Shown here: positions 1 through 8,692 of the stretch, one piece after another
Layout of the letters: each line of letters starts with the position of its first letter
How positions within the stretch are numbered: the stretch's first letter is position 1
Assembly: GCA_019241085.1 (NCBI GenBank)
Contig: JAFAXH010000124.1
Location: 1 to 64,000 of the forward strand
Length of the DNA: 64,000 nucleotides
Reading direction: 5' to 3'
DNA from: Verrucomicrobiota bacterium
Lineage (GTDB): Bacteria > Verrucomicrobiota > Verrucomicrobiia > Chthoniobacterales > SZAS-18
The notes under the pieces: model-generated
The model's input: only the letters and a program-made list of their open reading frames with translations
Told to the model about the DNA's origin: nothing
Databases searched by the model: none
Program-made: the position numbers and the translations under genes

Positions 1-1
1 C

Positions 2-1042
2 TACGAAGCCTCGACCGAGCGCATTTCCAGCGGCATCCCGCGACTCGATACCATGCTAGAGGGCGGCTACTTCCGCGGGGCAACGGTGTTGATCGCCGGC
101 GCACCGGGCACCGCCAAATCCACGCTCAGCGGAGCGTTCGCCGAAGCCGCCTGCCTGCGCGGGGAGCGCACGCTTTACGTCGGCTTCGATGAGAACGCCG
201 CCGAGATCGTGCGGAACCTCGGCTCGGTGAACATCAAACTGGCGCCGCACGTCGAGAGCGGCCTGCTCCGCATCGTTTCCACTCGCACCGAAGCGATCAG
301 CGCCAAGGAACACCTGGTGCGATTGAAGGCGCTCATCGCGGAGCATGAACCCCGCTGCCTGGTGATCGACCCGCTCTCCGCGCTCATGAAGGCTGGCGGA
401 ATGTTGGCCGCCAGCGGGGTCGTCGAGCGCCTGATCCATGTGACCAAGACGCGCGGCATCACCGCGGTCTTTACCAGTCTTCTCGACAACGCCGAGCCGG
501 CCTTGGAATCGACCCTGGTCCAGGTTTCCACGGTGGCCGACACTTGGATTCAACTCTCCTACTCGGTTCACGCCGGCGAGCGCAACCGCGCGCTAACCAT
601 CATCAAGTCCCGGGGCACGCGGCATTCCAACCAAGTCCGGGAACTGGTGCTCAGCAGCGACGGCATTACTTTGGCGGATGTTTACTCATCCGGCGGCCAG
701 GTGCTGATGGGAACATTGCGTTGGGAAAAGGAGCAAGCCGACGCCACGGAGCAGGCGCGGAGGAAGGCCGAAGCCGATCAAAGGTTCCGAGCGATCGCGC
801 GCCAGCGAGCCGACTTAAAAAACCGGATCGAAGCGCTCGAACACGAGCTCGCGACCCAGGAATTGGAATTGGAAACGCTGCGAGGCGAAGAAAGCGTGCG
901 AGAGCGTTCATTTCTGACGCTGCACTCGGAGTTGCTCCGCTTCCGCCGGGCAGATCCAGATGGCTCCGGCCCGCCAGACGAGGTGTCAAACGATGCGCCC
1001 AACGGGCAGTTCGTCGCACCTTTGGAAAGCGAGGCGAAGTGA
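2..1042 (+). CDS. KaiC-like clock ATPase, C-terminal (CII-type) domain; 5' end cut by window
   Basis: RecA-fold ATPase/autokinase of the KaiC family. The frame is open from base 2, so the N-terminal part lies outside the window. Numbering from the internal ATG at 53: Walker A GAPGTAKS at 16-23, an acidic FDEN (45-48) where cyanobacterial KaiC has its catalytic Glu pair, Walker B LVIDPLS at 103-109, and VSTVADT at 158-164, which aligns with the KaiC dual phosphorylation site Ser431-Thr432 (here Ser159-Thr160). KaiC families bind and hydrolyse ATP as hexamers and exchange phosphate with regulators. Residues about 225-285 form a charged coiled coil not found at this place in cyanobacterial KaiC. 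The kaiB-like gene follows 3 bases after the stop, so the two are surely co-transcribed. The family call is secure; a circadian role is not shown. Confidence 0.9.
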   Translation, partial: YEASTERISSGIPRLDTMLEGGYFRGATVLIAGAPGTAKSTLSGAFAEAACLRGERTLYVGFDENAAEIVRNLGSVNIKLAPHVESGLLRIVSTRTEAISAKEHLVRLKALIAEHEPRCLVIDPLSALMKAGGMLAASGVVERLIHVTKTRGITAVFTSLLDNAEPALESTLVQVSTVADTWIQLSYSVHAGERNRALTIIKSRGTRHSNQVRELVLSSDGITLADVYSSGGQVLMGTLRWEKEQADATEQARRKAEADQRFRAIARQRADLKNRIEALEHELATQELELETLRGEESVRERSFLTLHSELLRFRRADPDGSGPPDEVSNDAPNGQFVAPLESEAK

Positions 1043-1045
1043 ACC

Positions 1046-1330
1046 ATGTCGCCACTCATCCTGCGACTCTACATCGCCGGCAGTTCACCGAACTCCGTGC
1101 AAGCTCTCGCCAATCTGCGCGGCATCTGCCGTTCGCTCCTGCGCGAGGAGCCTCAAATCGAAATCGTCGATGTCCTCGATGCGCCGCAACGCGCCTTGGG
1201 TGATGGGGTCTGGATTTCTCCAACCCTGATCAGAATCCATCCGCTCCCGGTGCGGAGGATCATCGGCAACCTCAGCGACCAGCAGGCGATGGTTGACGCC
1301 TTGAATCTATCAATCCGAAATAACTCATGA
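1046..1330 (+). CDS. kaiB: KaiB-like protein (first copy)
   Basis: 94-residue KaiB-family protein of the thioredoxin-like fold; in cyanobacteria KaiB binds KaiC CI rings and also controls SasA/CikA kinases. Diagnostic segments are LYIAGSSPNSVQAL (8-21), IVDVLDAP (40-47), SPT with the expected cis-proline region (58-60) and VRRIIGNLS (69-77). It keeps the short stand-alone KaiB length rather than being the N-terminal domain of a SasA kinase. It lies 3 bases after the kaiC-like gene, and its TGA overlaps the ATG of the following kinase (ATGA), which implies translational coupling. It is close to the second KaiB at 3397: I count 46 identities over the first 86 positions without gaps. It could act in phosphate signalling or stress response rather than timekeeping. 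Confidence 0.9.
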   Translation: MSPLILRLYIAGSSPNSVQALANLRGICRSLLREEPQIEIVDVLDAPQRALGDGVWISPTLIRIHPLPVRRIIGNLSDQQAMVDALNLSIRNNS

Positions 1331-3378
1331 ATGCTTCTATTCTTTGTGACCAAAGCGAGGAGTTCGTCTTCGGCGTCGTCGAGCGTTTTCGACAGGTCGA
1401 GGAGCAGTTGGAGAACGCGATCGGCGGGCAGATCGATGCGGTGCTCGGCGTGAACGGCCAGCCCTATCTGCTTCGCACGGCGCAGGGGCGGCTGCTGGAG
1501 AGCGTGGCTGCCGAACGACGCGCGTCGCAACTGCACTCTTCCATTATCAATGCGCTACCTGCGCCAGTCGCGCTGCTGAATGCTGCCGGAGTCATCGTGG
1601 CGGTCAACCAAGCCTGGACGCAACGGGCGGCGCATTCGCGGCTGGGACCGGGTTGCGAAGTAGGTCGCAGGTATGTCGAAGTTTGCGGTCTGGACTTGCA
1701 TGCCACTCTCAGCGAGGTGGAGCGGGCGCAGCTGGGGATTAATCAAGTTTTGATCGGCAAGATCGATCAATACACGCAGGAATACTCCTGCTCGTCCGAG
1801 TGCGGCACGGAGTGGTTTAAGCTCGTGGTTTCACCGCTGCAAAGCGGGATCACGGAAGGCGCGGTGGTCATGCATGTCGATGTGACGGATCAAAAGACGG
1901 CCGAATTGGAATCCCGCACGCACGCCGCTTTTCCCAGCTATAATTCGCACCCCGTGCTCGCCTTCTCCAAAGGCGGCCGACTGGTCTATCGCAATCGCGC
2001 GGCGACCCATCTGCTCGAAGAGTTCGGCGGTGAGATTCTTCCGGCGGACCTGCATGCGTCCCTGGCGGAATGCCTCACGAGCGGCTGCGGAAAATTGCTC
2101 GAAACGAAGCTCGGGACCCGGACACTTTCGTGGAGTTTCCAGCCCATCCCCGACGAGGAAATCGTCCATTGCGCCGCCACGGACGTCACGGAGTTGCTGA
2201 GCTTGGAAGCGCAGCTGCGGCAATCGCAGAAGATGGAAACAGTCGGGCAACTCGCCGGCGGAATTGCCCATAATTTCAACAACCTCCTGACCGTCGTGAT
2301 AGCGCACGCCTCGCGGTTGTCCGCCCAGTCAAGCGCACCGGAAATCGTGCTGAACTCAGCCGCGCGGATCACCGAGGTCGCCAAACGTGCGGCCGATCTC
2401 GTCCGACAACTCCTTGCCTTCGGCCGCCGGCAGGTCATGGAGCTGAAGAGTCTCGATCTCAAAATTGTGCTGGAGAGCACCGCGACGATTCTGCGCCAGG
2501 TATTGAATGCGGACATCGCGGTGCGCGTGGAATGGCCGCCGAACCTGCCGTGCGTGCGCGCCGATCACATGATGCTCGAGCAGGTGCTGCTCAACCTCGC
2601 GGTCAACGCGCGTGACGCGATGCCGGAAGGCGGCGAGCTGGTGATTCGGGCAGATGCCGTGGAGGTTTCCACGCTCGAAGCGCGTCAGCAGCAGGGCGGT
2701 TCGGCGGGAGAATTCGTCCGGCTCACCGTCCGGGACACTGGCTGCGGCATGACCCCGGACGTGCTCGCCAAAGTGTTCGAGCCTTTTTTTACGACAAAGG
2801 ACGTGGACAAAGGCACGGGGCTGGGACTCGCGACGGTTTACGGCATCATGCAACAGCATGGCGGCTGGATCGAGGTGCGCAGCGAACTCGGTCGAGGCAC
2901 GACCTTCCAGATTTACCTGCATCGTGCGCCGGCACCGCCGGTGCTTGTCGCGGAAGCTGAGAATCCCAGCAGCCAACCCATCGCCGTTGTGCCGGCGGAC
3001 GCGAGGATCCTGCTCGTCGATGACGAGCCGCTCCTGCGCGGCGTTGTCATTCAAATCCTTGAAGGGGCGGGCTACGAGGTGGTCGCCGCCGGCTCGGGGC
3101 CAGAGGCGATCCAATGCTGGCTCGCCCGTGGCGGAGACATCAACTTACTACTTGCCGACATGCAAATGCCGGGAGGCATGTCGGGTCGCGTTCTGGCGGC
3201 GGAACTACGCCGCTGGAAGCCCGAGTTGCCGGTGATTCTCACCAGTGGCTACACGGGAGAGATGGTGGGCTGCGCTGCGTCGCTCGGGTCAAAAGACGCC
3301 TTTCTGCAAAAGCCGTATCCGATGGAGAAGCTCCTCGACATGATCCGGTGCGCCATGCAGCGCGTGGATGGCCGCTGA
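1327..3378 (+). CDS. Hybrid sensor histidine kinase (PAS-HisKA-HATPase-REC)
   Basis: 683-residue cytoplasmic hybrid kinase; no membrane segment is visible. Order: N-terminal helix with GGQIDAVL (33-40), a motif shared with the next kinase; PAS domain about 66-190; a second, shorter PAS-like region about 205-290; HisKA with phospho-accepting His315 in GGIAHNFNN; HATPase with N box NLAVNARDAM (423-432), G1 RDTGCGM (469-475), F box FEPFFTTK (484-491) and G2 GTGLGLAT (496-503); receiver about 558-680 with Asp611 in LLADMQMPGG. The Asp common after the H-box His is Asn here (HNFNN), which is tolerated in related kinases. Its start codon overlaps the kaiB stop, so the KaiB protein is its likely partner. 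Downstream phosphotransfer to the NarL-type regulator at 7647 is inferred. Confidence 0.93.
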   Translation: MNASILCDQSEEFVFGVVERFRQVEEQLENAIGGQIDAVLGVNGQPYLLRTAQGRLLESVAAERRASQLHSSIINALPAPVALLNAAGVIVAVNQAWTQRAAHSRLGPGCEVGRRYVEVCGLDLHATLSEVERAQLGINQVLIGKIDQYTQEYSCSSECGTEWFKLVVSPLQSGITEGAVVMHVDVTDQKTAELESRTHAAFPSYNSHPVLAFSKGGRLVYRNRAATHLLEEFGGEILPADLHASLAECLTSGCGKLLETKLGTRTLSWSFQPIPDEEIVHCAATDVTELLSLEAQLRQSQKMETVGQLAGGIAHNFNNLLTVVIAHASRLSAQSSAPEIVLNSAARITEVAKRAADLVRQLLAFGRRQVMELKSLDLKIVLESTATILRQVLNADIAVRVEWPPNLPCVRADHMMLEQVLLNLAVNARDAMPEGGELVIRADAVEVSTLEARQQQGGSAGEFVRLTVRDTGCGMTPDVLAKVFEPFFTTKDVDKGTGLGLATVYGIMQQHGGWIEVRSELGRGTTFQIYLHRAPAPPVLVAEAENPSSQPIAVVPADARILLVDDEPLLRGVVIQILEGAGYEVVAAGSGPEAIQCWLARGGDINLLLADMQMPGGMSGRVLAAELRRWKPELPVILTSGYTGEMVGCAASLGSKDAFLQKPYPMEKLLDMIRCAMQRVDGR

Positions 3379-3396
3379 GCATTTCGGAGCAAAGAA

Positions 3397-3684
3397 ATGA
3401 CGACGTTTGTTTTCAGAATCTACATGGCGGCGAACTCACCTAATTCGGTCCGAGCGTTGACGAACCTGCGCGCGATTTGCCGCAACTATTTTAACGACCA
3501 ACCGCAAATCGAAATCGTCGATGTGCTGGAAGAGCCGCATCGCGCACTGGCGGATGGCGTGCTGATCACCCCGAGCGTCGTTCGGATTTCACCATCGCCA
3601 CCAAGGATGATCCTCGGCGATCTCAGCGACGTGAAGCGGACTTTGGTCATTCTCGACCCGCAACAAGAAGTTACACTACAATGA
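3397..3684 (+). CDS. kaiB: KaiB-like protein (second copy)
   Basis: 95-residue KaiB-family protein. It has YMAANSPNSVRAL (9-21), IVDVLEEP (40-47), the TPS/PPR region and ILGDLSD (72-78), so the KaiB core is intact. A GGAG about 8 bases upstream of the ATG is one of the few ribosome-binding sequences in this part of the window. Like the first KaiB gene, its TGA overlaps the ATG of a hybrid kinase (ATGA), so KaiB plus kinase occurs twice in tandem as a unit. The C-terminal strand diverges from the first copy (ILDPQQEVTLQ), in the part that changes fold in cyanobacterial KaiB. Family certain, partner and role inferred from order. Confidence 0.9.
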   Translation: MTTFVFRIYMAANSPNSVRALTNLRAICRNYFNDQPQIEIVDVLEEPHRALADGVLITPSVVRISPSPPRMILGDLSDVKRTLVILDPQQEVTLQ

Positions 3685-6600
3685 TCACGAACGGAAAACA
3701 GAACGGTGAGATCGCGCACTGGGTGCAGCGACTGACTGGCGCCGAAGCCGCGCTGCATGAGCTCACCGACGGACAAATCGACTCCGTCGTCACGGCCGAG
3801 GGCGACACCTTCCTATTGCGCCAGGCGCAGGAGGCGTTGCAAAAAAGTGAAGCTCGCTTTCGCGCGCTCATCGAGAACAGTTGGGATGCTGTCTCGCTCT
3901 GGTCCGGCGATGGAATTTTTCAATACAGCAGCCCGGCGGTGACACGGATGCTCGGCTATAGCCCAGCGGATCTCGCCGGCTGCAATTGCTTTGGATTCGT
4001 GCACCCGGATGACCGCGAGCTTTTTCAGGTGCGCTTCACCGAGTCGCTGGAGAAGCCCGGGGTCGGTATCGGGAGTTATCAGCGCGTGCGCCATGCCGAC
4101 GGATCCTGGCGATTGGTTGAGTGCATGATCACCAATCTGCTCGATGACTCGAACGTCGGTGCGATCGTCAACAACTTCCGCGACGCGACAGAACGGGAAC
4201 ACGCTCGCCAGGAACTCGAGCGCATCTTCGATCTGTCGCTGGATATGATCTGCACGGCCGGGTTCGACGGATATTTCAAGCAGATCAATCCCGCGTTCGA
4301 GCGCATCCTCGGCTACACGCACGAAGAACTCACCGCCGAGTCGTTTCTCAGCTTCGTCCATCCTGACGATCGCGACGCGACGATTGCTGCCGCGGAACAG
4401 TTGGCCGTTGGCCGGGACGTGTTGCTGTTTGACAATCGTTATCGGTGCAAGGACGGCAGCTATCGCTGGCTGCAATGGTCGTCCAAGTCGTTGCCCGATG
4501 AGCAACTGATCTATGCCGTCACCCGCGACATCACGGAGCGGAAGCAGGCCGCAGCCGCGCTGGAAAACTTGCGGCGCCAAAACGACTTGATCTTGCAGTC
4601 GGTCGGCGAAGGTGTGTGGGGCATCGACGTTGCTGGACGAATCTCGTTCGAAAACCCGATCGCCGCGAAGATGCTCGGCTGGGACGCTCACGAACTCATC
4701 GGTCGCGACGCGCACGAGACGATGCATCACTCGCGCGGCGATGGCTGCTGTTACCCGCGCGAGGAATGTGCGGTCCACGCGACGCTGCACGACGGCGTGG
4801 TGCGCCGCATCAACAACGAGGTGTTCTGGCGAAAGGATGGGACCTGCTTTCCGGTCGAGTATGTGAGCACGCCGATGCGGGATGAAGGCGGGGCGATCGT
4901 CGGCGCCGTCGTGACGTTTCGAGATGTCACCGAGCAACTCGCCGCGGAGAGAGAAGTGCGCTCGGCCAAAGCGCGCTTGCAACACTTTCTCTCCTCCAGC
5001 CCGGCAGTCCTCTACGCCGTGAAGCTTCAATCCACCGAGCCGAGGTTTCTCCAAACCTGGATCAGCGACAATGTCGCAGCGATCATGGGGTATAGCGCCG
5101 AGGAGGCTCTCGCCGATCCGATGTGGTGGTTGGATCACATCCATCCCGACGACCACAATCGAGTGCTCGCGGAATACTACGCCGCCGCGGAGAAGCAGGA
5201 TCTCTTCACGTTGGAATACCGCTTCAGGCGCAAGGACGGCACCTATTTCTGGATGCGGGATGAAATTCGCCTGCTGCGCGATGACAGCGGCGCGCCGTGC
5301 GAGTTCGTCGGAGCTTGTTCTGATCTGACCGAACAGAAAAAAGCCGAAGCGGCGCAACGCGCGCAGGAGGAACATTACCGCCTGCTCTTCGAGAAAAGCC
5401 CCAGCCCGATGTCGCTCTTCGATCGCAACAGCCTTCAGTTCCTCGATGTCAACGAAGCCGCGATCCGGCACCTCGGCTATTCGCGGGAGGAATTCCTTCA
5501 CAGCACGATCCAGGATATTTGTCTGCCTGAGGAAATTCCCTTGCTACTCGCAAGCGTGGCGCTTGTGACGCCGGAAGCCCCTCGTGTCGGTCTTCGCCGA
5601 CTTCGCAAAAAGGATGGCGGCATCGTGTTGATGGACCTTTGCAGCATCGCGATCACCTTGAATGGCAAGGCGGGATTGCTCGCCATCGGCACCGATGTCA
5701 CCGAGCGCGAGCAGGCGCAGGAGCGGTTGCGCCAGAGCGAGGCCGCGCTCGCGTTGGCGCAGCATGTGGCGAGAGTCGGAAGCTGGGAAATCGACTTGGC
5801 AAATGCCGAGGATGGAGCCAGCACTCCGCTTAGCTGGTCTGATGAGACCTATCGAATTTTTGGTTACGAGCGGGGCGAGATCGAGGTGACCACGGACACC
5901 TTCTATCAAAGGGTTCACCCTGCCGACCGCGCAAGCGTGGCCAACGCATTTGCCGCGATGGCGCGCACTGGGATGCGTTACAGCATCGATTATCGGATCG
6001 TGCTCCCCAACGGCGCTGAACGCATCGTGCACGCAGAGGCGACTATGATCGTTGACGACGAGTCAGGCCGGGCGCTGAAAGTTGTCGGCACCTCGCAAGA
6101 CATCACCGAACGCAAGCTCGCCGAAGAAGTGCTGCGCGAGCAAGCCGAGTTGTTGGAAATGGCGCACGACGCCATCATGGTGCGCGGCCTCGATACTTGT
6201 ATCCGGCTTTGGAACCGCGGCGCGGAATCCATCTACGGCTGGACCGCCGCCGAAGCGATTGGGAGAAACGCGGCGGAGTTGCTTTACATCGAGACGGACC
6301 TGCATCACGAGGCGATGCGTGGCGTATTGAAAAACGGCAATTGGAGTGGCGAGCTGCGCCAGGTCACGAAAGCCGGAATGCCGGTGGTGGTAAACAGCCG
6401 GTGGACGCTGATGCGCGACGCCGCCGGTGAACCCAAGTCCGTTCTCGTGATCAACTCCGACATCACCGAGCACAAGAAATTGCAAACGCAGTTCCTGCGC
6501 GCCCAGCGGCTGGAGAGCATCGGCACGCTGGCGAGCGGTGTGGCGCACGATCTCAACAACATCCTCGCGCCGATCCTGATGGCGGCGCCCATCCTGCGCA

Positions 6601-7634
6601 ACGAACTGTCGGCGAAATCACGCGAAGCCATCCTCAACACGATAGAAACCTGCGCCGAGCGCGGCGCCGACATCGTCCGGCAGGTGCTCACGTTCGCGCG
6701 TGGTGTGGAAGGCGAACGGCTGCTCGTTGACTCGACTCATCTCCTCAAGGAAATGGGCAAGATCGCCCAGGAGACCTTTCCCAAATCCATCGACGTTCGC
6801 GTCAGCTATCCAAAAACATCCTGGCTGATCGAGGGCGATCCCACGCAGCTGCACCAGGTAATCCTCAACCTTTGCGTCAACGCACGCGATGCCATGCCCG
6901 ACGGCGGCGAGTTGTTGCTTTCCGTGGAGAACCTGGGCATCGACGAGCAGTTCGCCGCCATGATGCCGGGGGCCAAGCCGGGGCCGCACATAGTCATCCA
7001 GGTGCGCGACACCGGGACCGGCATTCCGCGAGGAGTCGTTGACCAGATTTTCGATCCATTCTTTACCACGAAGGAAATGGGGAAGGGCACGGGTCTCGGC
7101 CTTTCCACGGCAATGGGCATCGTGAAAAGCCACGGCGGCTTCATCAACGTTTACAGCGAGGTGGGAAGAGGCACGACCTTCAAGGTCTTTCTGCCCGCGT
7201 CTCCCAGCGCGCAGGCGAGCGCGGCCAAGGAGCAGGAAGAGACACCGCCCCATGGCAACGGTGAGTTGCTGTTGATCATCGATGACGAGCGAAGCATCCG
7301 TGAGGTCGTCCAAACGATTTTGGAGAGGCACGGCTACCGCGTCATGGTGGCGGCTGATGGTCCCGAGGCACTCGCCATTTTCGCGCTGCGCATGGGCGAA
7401 ATCCGAGCGGTCCTCACGGATCTGATGCTGCCGATCATGGATGGCATTTCGGTGATTCGTGCGCTGCGAAAAATGCAACCCACCATTCGGATCGTTGCCT
7501 CCACGGGCCGAGCCGACGAGAAGCGCCTGCACGAACTCAACGCACTCGATGTGCCGGTGTGCCTCACGAAGCCTTACAACCAGAAAAAATTGCTCTTCAC
7601 CCTGCGAGACGTCCTCGGTCGCCCGAACCAATAG
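3681..7634 (+). CDS. Multi-PAS hybrid sensor histidine kinase (7 PAS-HisKA-HATPase-REC)
   Basis: 1317-residue soluble hybrid kinase. The N-terminus carries DGQIDSVV (30-37), matching the GGQIDAVL motif of the kinase at 1327. I count seven PAS units beginning near residues 58, 178, 298, 430, 563, 688 and 820; several end in the PAC-type D(I/V)TE motif. PAS3 contains a CCYPREEC cluster (356-363), which could bind metal or respond to redox. HisKA has His956 in SGVAHDLNN; HATPase shows NLCVNARDAM (1063-1072), RDTGTGI (1109-1115), FDPFFTTK (1124-1131) and GTGLGLST (1136-1143). The receiver (about 1195-1315) has Asp1247 in LTDLMLP. The number of PAS domains suggests integration of several cytoplasmic cues. 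The next gene is a NarL-type regulator 12 bases downstream, the probable output. Confidence 0.93.
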   Translation: MITNGKQNGEIAHWVQRLTGAEAALHELTDGQIDSVVTAEGDTFLLRQAQEALQKSEARFRALIENSWDAVSLWSGDGIFQYSSPAVTRMLGYSPADLAGCNCFGFVHPDDRELFQVRFTESLEKPGVGIGSYQRVRHADGSWRLVECMITNLLDDSNVGAIVNNFRDATEREHARQELERIFDLSLDMICTAGFDGYFKQINPAFERILGYTHEELTAESFLSFVHPDDRDATIAAAEQLAVGRDVLLFDNRYRCKDGSYRWLQWSSKSLPDEQLIYAVTRDITERKQAAAALENLRRQNDLILQSVGEGVWGIDVAGRISFENPIAAKMLGWDAHELIGRDAHETMHHSRGDGCCYPREECAVHATLHDGVVRRINNEVFWRKDGTCFPVEYVSTPMRDEGGAIVGAVVTFRDVTEQLAAEREVRSAKARLQHFLSSSPAVLYAVKLQSTEPRFLQTWISDNVAAIMGYSAEEALADPMWWLDHIHPDDHNRVLAEYYAAAEKQDLFTLEYRFRRKDGTYFWMRDEIRLLRDDSGAPCEFVGACSDLTEQKKAEAAQRAQEEHYRLLFEKSPSPMSLFDRNSLQFLDVNEAAIRHLGYSREEFLHSTIQDICLPEEIPLLLASVALVTPEAPRVGLRRLRKKDGGIVLMDLCSIAITLNGKAGLLAIGTDVTEREQAQERLRQSEAALALAQHVARVGSWEIDLANAEDGASTPLSWSDETYRIFGYERGEIEVTTDTFYQRVHPADRASVANAFAAMARTGMRYSIDYRIVLPNGAERIVHAEATMIVDDESGRALKVVGTSQDITERKLAEEVLREQAELLEMAHDAIMVRGLDTCIRLWNRGAESIYGWTAAEAIGRNAAELLYIETDLHHEAMRGVLKNGNWSGELRQVTKAGMPVVVNSRWTLMRDAAGEPKSVLVINSDITEHKKLQTQFLRAQRLESIGTLASGVAHDLNNILAPILMAAPILRNELSAKSREAILNTIETCAERGADIVRQVLTFARGVEGERLLVDSTHLLKEMGKIAQETFPKSIDVRVSYPKTSWLIEGDPTQLHQVILNLCVNARDAMPDGGELLLSVENLGIDEQFAAMMPGAKPGPHIVIQVRDTGTGIPRGVVDQIFDPFFTTKEMGKGTGLGLSTAMGIVKSHGGFINVYSEVGRGTTFKVFLPASPSAQASAAKEQEETPPHGNGELLLIIDDERSIREVVQTILERHGYRVMVAADGPEALAIFALRMGEIRAVLTDLMLPIMDGISVIRALRKMQPTIRIVASTGRADEKRLHELNALDVPVCLTKPYNQKKLLFTLRDVLGRPNQ

Positions 7635-7646
7635 TCGATCAACACC

Positions 7647-8306
7647 ATGCGTATCCTCATTGCTGATGACCACGAAGTAGTGCGCGAGGGCGCGCGTATG
7701 CTGATCGAGCGCGAGCCTGGCTGGGAGGTTTGCGGCGTGGCGGAAAACGGGCGGGATGCCGTTACTCTGGCCGCAAAGCTACAGCCCGACGTCGTGGTTC
7801 TGGATCTTAGCATGCCCGAACTCAACGGCCTTGACGCCGCGCTTCAGATCAAACGTCAGCTTGCGCAGACCGAAGTGCTCATTTTCACCGGGCAAGAAAC
7901 CGATGAGCTTGTCCGTAAAGTCTTCGAAGCTGGCGCGAAAAGCTTTATCCTCAAGTCAGAGGCCAGCCGCCATCTCGTCGAGGCGATTCGGTCGCTCTGT
8001 CAGCACAAACCTTTCTTCACAACTACGGTCTCGGCGGTGTTGTTCGCCCGCTTCCTGGAACGCTGCCACGGCGGTAGCAGCCAGTCGGACTCGGATGAGC
8101 AAACGGCCGACCGGCTTAGTCCGCGTGAACGCGAAATCGTGCAGTTGTTAGCTGAAGGCAGGAGCAACAAGGACGTCGCCAACATGCTCGGTATCAGCCT
8201 CCGCACGGCAGAGACTCATCGTGCGACAATTCTGCGAAAGCTGCGCCTCGACTCGTTCGCCGGCCTGGTGCGTTACGCGATCCGCAACAAGATTATCGAG
8301 GCATAG
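7647..8306 (+). CDS. NarL/FixJ-type response regulator
   Basis: 219-residue two-domain regulator. Receiver domain 1-120 has the acidic pair Asp7-Asp8, phospho-accepting Asp53 in VLDLSMPE, the Thr/Ser switch position in IFTGQ and the conserved Lys in FILKSEA. A linker of about 30 residues leads to a LuxR-type helix-turn-helix (about 150-212) with the typical LSPREREIVQLLAEG and DVANMLGISLRTAETH segments. Lys or Arg residues after the turn fit DNA contact. It is the last gene of the Kai/kinase run and the only DNA-binding protein in it, so it is the likely transcriptional output of one or both kinases. The targets are unknown; the secreted-protein locus starting at 8693 is the nearest candidate. 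Confidence 0.93.
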   Translation: MRILIADDHEVVREGARMLIEREPGWEVCGVAENGRDAVTLAAKLQPDVVVLDLSMPELNGLDAALQIKRQLAQTEVLIFTGQETDELVRKVFEAGAKSFILKSEASRHLVEAIRSLCQHKPFFTTTVSAVLFARFLERCHGGSSQSDSDEQTADRLSPREREIVQLLAEGRSNKDVANMLGISLRTAETHRATILRKLRLDSFAGLVRYAIRNKIIEA

Positions 8307-8692
8307 GCGGTGCCTCGGATGAGGCCGTAGTTGGAAATGCGCCGTGATCGGCGCCTACACAAGCAGGCACCGCGTTTTCAGAGGTGCATTCACTTGCACT
8401 CAAAGTCGCGGATCAGCTCGCCTGATCCCTCGGGTTCATCGCCTTCCACCAGAGCGAAATCACTCGCGAAGTTTCCTCGGAGTGGGGCCTTCTCACAACG
8501 GAATATCCGAGGCTCGCTAAGTAGAAGCCGCGACCGCAATTGCGCAGTTTTCAACGTCGGCACGGGCATGCACCGCGCTCCATGCAGCATTCGTAATTAT
8601 TGCGCGATCCCTGCCGAACATAATCGACCAAGCGGCGCGTGGTAGTGACACGAACTAAACCAAAAAATAGTAACTCAGAAGAATACAAACTC
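8307..8692. other. Gene-free gap with two short hairpins after the Kai/kinase operon
   Basis: 386 bases without a credible gene. Right after the stop are two perfect short stems: GCCTC/GAGGC (8312-8325, loop GGAT) and GCGCC/GGCGC (8339-8354, 6-base loop). Neither is followed by a T run, so a Rho-independent terminator is only possible. The rest should hold the promoter of the 8693 operon, but I found no strong -35/-10 pair. A 66-codon minus-strand frame (8390-8590) has no recognisable features. Confidence 0.4.

Noticed and set aside
8390-8590. 66-codon minus-strand gene in the gap after the NarL regulator
   Set aside because: No start signal or recognisable pattern; left uncalled.
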